A stretch of DNA of 64,000 nucleotides, taken from the NCBI GenBank assembly GCA_907163375.1, contig CAJQUW010016138.1:62001-126000 (forward strand). Reading direction: 5' to 3'. The translations under genes were made by a program, and so were the position numbers. Below the pieces are notes generated by a model. It was not told the DNA's origin and made no database searches. It saw only the letters and a list, made by a program, of their open reading frames with translations. Of the stretch, positions 61,640 to 64,000 are shown in pieces. Each line of letters opens with the position of its first letter. The first letter of the stretch is position 1. The stretch comes from Prostheceraeus crozeri. Taxonomy: Eukaryota > Platyhelminthes > Polycladida > Euryleptidae.

Positions 61640-62226
61640 TTAATGAGACTCACTATCACTGTCGACATTAATGTCACTCGAGGTCATCTCAAAGTCTCGG
61701 AAGCGCGACGGCGCCCTGCGGCTCCTCTGTGGTCTTGGATTTCTTCTCTCCTGATTTCGCGTTTCACCAGTCCTTCCTGTCTCTGGTCGGTCTTCACTTC
61801 TTGCACCTTCCTCGTTCACTCGATCCCATCTCCTTTCGACGGTCGGCGATAGTCGTTCACTATCGAGTATGATCCGTTCTTCCGCCTCCTCCGTTTTAGT
61901 TTCGGACATCATACGATTCTTGACGGGCAAAGGTGATAACCTAGCAGTCGATTCATTCTTAATCCTACCCCCTTCCTTAACCATGACTGTATGTCTATCA
62001 ACTTGGCTAACAACTTCAGCCGTAGTTCCTGGTGCCTCAAGTTTCTTGACTACTGGAGATTTGACAAGTACTTCTGAGCCGGGAGGGAATTGCCTATTTT
62101 CATAACGTCTATATGCATCTGCTCTATGCCTACGCTTAGCAATGTTCTGGGCGGCAGAACCGAAGGGTTGCGGAGAAAGGTATCGGTCGCTAAGGGGTGG
62201 GAGTGAGAGGTCCTTGACTCTAAAGG
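61640..62226 (-). pseudogene. C-terminal tail of the gypsy integrase, out of frame
   Basis: After the pol stop at 62227 the reading shifts by one base at a T6 run (minus strand) and continues through an LSPPLSDRYL-like stretch, an FPPGSEVLVKSPVVKKL region typical of gypsy integrase C-termini and an Arg/Glu/Ser-rich end to TGA near 61640. A 1-base indel, real or from sequencing, explains the break. Confidence 0.65.
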
Positions 62227-64000
62227 CTAAAAAAGCTCGCTAGGTGTGTACCCTGTTGTTGCATGTATGTCATTTCTTATTGCCATTAAGGCGGTCGGCA
62301 AAACATGTCTCCAGCTACTGTTTTCCAATCTTTGTTCGAGTAACAAACATTTAAGCTTCTTCTGTAGCGTCCCGTTAAACCTTTCGCATAAACCGTTTGA
62401 GCTAAGCCTGTAAGTATTCGTAAATAATTTCTTAACTCCGAAATTGCGTAAATAGTTCAAAAATTCCTTGCTTCTGTATTGTGTGCCATTATCAGACAGG
62501 ATAGCGTCAGGAAACCCATACCGTGAAAAGAAATCCCGAAATTTATCAATAAGCGTTCGTGCAGACATATCCCTCACTGGGTAGGCCTCAGGAAACCTAG
62601 AAAAAGCGTCCATGATTACCAAAATATATTGATAACCTCCATCTGATGGAAGCGGTCCAATGTAATCTGTTGCAATCATCTGAAGAGGGGCATCTAAAAG
62701 GTATGGTTTCAGCTGCGCGTTCACGAACTTAGGTTTAATCATTGAACATATTCTACAATGTTGGACAAAGTGTCGCACGTCTTGCCGGAGGTTTGGCCAA
62801 AAATATGTGCTCGTCGCCTTCTGTATCATGTTCTCTATCCCCTGGTGTCCATAATGCAGTGCTGTCAAGAGTTGAGTTCGTTTCCGGGGAGGAATTAGGA
62901 GTTTGTCTTTCACGTAAATAATTCCATTCTTGATTGATAAATCATTCTTACAACACCAAAGTTCCTGGTACACTCCATTTGGTTGGCGACTGTCATTTCT
63001 ATCAATTGCTTCGAAAAGAATCTTGAATTCTGGGTCATCTTTCTGGGCCCTTCTGAAAACATCAACCTCGACCGAAACTTCTCCATCTTCATTTACCTCG
63101 GCAATCGAATAAACTCGTGATAACGCATCCGCTACAACATTTTCTTTCCCTGGGATGTATTTAACATCATAGTCAAACTCAGAAACCAACACTCTCCATC
63201 TATGAACTTTGGAACTGACGCTATCTGCTTGTAAAAGGTATTTCAAGGGTTGGTGATCTGTCAACACCGTGAATCTTTTCCCAACCAGGAAAGATCTCAG
63301 CCTCTGCATGGCCCATACAATCGCGAACGTCTCCTTATCGATAGTACTCCAACGTGTCTCTGTCTCGGTGAGCTTCTTCGATGCGAATGAAACTGGCTGT
63401 CCCGCTTTGGTCATGAGGCAAGCCCCTACACAATCATTTGATGCATCTGTGCTCAACACTAATTCCTCTTCAGACCTCGGGAGGACCAAACCGCCATCAG
63501 ACAATTGATCTTTGAGCTTATTAAATGCTAGTAACGTCGCATCTGTCCATGTGATTTCTTTTCCTGATGCCAAATAGTGCAAATCTTTAGAAATTGAGGC
63601 AAAGTCTCGGACGTAATTTCGGAAATAATTGCACATTACCAGGAAACGCTGTAACTCTTTCGGAGTTTTCGGCGTTGGGAACTGCTTTATGGTTGTCGTC
63701 CTCTCTGGATCGGGGGTAATTTTCCCGTCACTGATCTTATGGCCTAGGTATGATACACTGCTTTTATGGAAAGAGCATTTCTGCATGTTCAAGCTTAAAT
63801 TGCTATCTTGAATTCTTCGTAAAACGTCGGATAATGCCTTATCGTGATCTGCTTTATTCTTGGCGTGAATGAGGATATCATCAACATATACTGGCACACC
63901 TGTTATATCGTGGAAGAGTTCATGCATTACACGCGTGCAGTAACTTACGGCATTTTTGAGCCCAAACGGTAGTCTCCGAAACTGGTATAAATTGCCGACC
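62227..64000 (-). CDS. pol: Ty3/gypsy retrotransposon pol (reverse transcriptase C-terminus, RNase H, integrase), partial
   Basis: Open to the window's right edge; the frame continues past the first in-window Met (63927) with YQFRRLPFGLKNAV. Domains in order: reverse transcriptase YVDD (VPVYVDDILIH), RNase H (LVLSTDASNDCVGACL, RWSTIDKETFAIVWA, TDHQPLKYLL, NVVADALSR), the integrase HHCC finger (H-Y-G-H-Q-G, C-R-I-C) and a DDE core (ATDYIGPLP, DAILSDNGTQY, GLCERFNGTLQ). The usual S-N-G-x-x-E motif is varied to SSNGLCER. The upstream part and the long terminal repeats are not in view. Confidence 0.9.
   Translation of the reverse strand, partial: VGNLYQFRRLPFGLKNAVSYCTRVMHELFHDITGVPVYVDDILIHAKNKADHDKALSDVLRRIQDSNLSLNMQKCSFHKSSVSYLGHKISDGKITPDPERTTTIKQFPTPKTPKELQRFLVMCNYFRNYVRDFASISKDLHYLASGKEITWTDATLLAFNKLKDQLSDGGLVLPRSEEELVLSTDASNDCVGACLMTKAGQPVSFASKKLTETETRWSTIDKETFAIVWAMQRLRSFLVGKRFTVLTDHQPLKYLLQADSVSSKVHRWRVLVSEFDYDVKYIPGKENVVADALSRVYSIAEVNEDGEVSVEVDVFRRAQKDDPEFKILFEAIDRNDSRQPNGVYQELWCCKNDLSIKNGIIYVKDKLLIPPRKRTQLLTALHYGHQGIENMIQKATSTYFWPNLRQDVRHFVQHCRICSMIKPKFVNAQLKPYLLDAPLQMIATDYIGPLPSDGGYQYILVIMDAFSRFPEAYPVRDMSARTLIDKFRDFFSRYGFPDAILSDNGTQYRSKEFLNYLRNFGVKKLFTNTYRLSSNGLCERFNGTLQKKLKCLLLEQRLENSSWRHVLPTALMAIRNDIHATTGYTPSELF

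Overview
The window is transposon-rich DNA from a eukaryote, most likely an aquatic invertebrate; I cannot name the species. The grounds are GT-AG introns, TATA boxes, AATAAA signals, three Maverick/Polinton (adintovirus-type) elements, and pieces of Ty3/gypsy, Penelope-like, RTE LINE, pogo, Tc1/mariner-like and Harbinger-like elements. I see no convincing host gene.

Layout. Polinton A fills 1-12051, with its left end outside the window. A 3.4 kb flank follows, holding an RTE LINE scrap and a Penelope-like scrap. Polinton C is 15466-37557. After a 2.3 kb flank comes a nest: a Tc1/mariner-like element (39884-59297) is split by a pogo element (40227-56816), which is itself split by Polinton B (40528-55698, inverted relative to A and closely similar to it). 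The Polinton ends start AGTAG and have near-perfect 6-bp target duplications (GGCACT/GGAACT for B, GTTTGC/TTTTGC for C). The window ends in a gypsy pol gene (62227-64000, minus).

Polinton C has the virus-like set: protein-primed PolB, chromodomain integrase, packaging ATPase, adenain-like protease, a capsid protein, two copies of a second probable structural protein (one broken) and basic core-like proteins. A and B keep only a replication and expression set: PolB, a DEDDh exonuclease-like protein, a conserved basic-tailed protein, RING-like proteins and several small proteins resembling a domain of PolB. They lack integrase, ATPase, protease and capsid genes. B is complete from end to end, so this is its design and not truncation.

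The most striking content is a transcription module in all three elements. One gene has the two-repeat layout and diagnostic motifs of TATA-binding protein (TBP). Immediately upstream, overlapping it in A and B, is a small gene that looks like two PC4/Sub1-type coactivator repeats. Clear TATA boxes precede several genes of the same elements, so a virus-encoded TBP and coactivator may drive the element's own promoters.

All three polB genes are broken by frameshifts, stops or deletions, and several C genes carry single in-frame stops, many of a kind C-to-T change would produce. Many other genes are intact.
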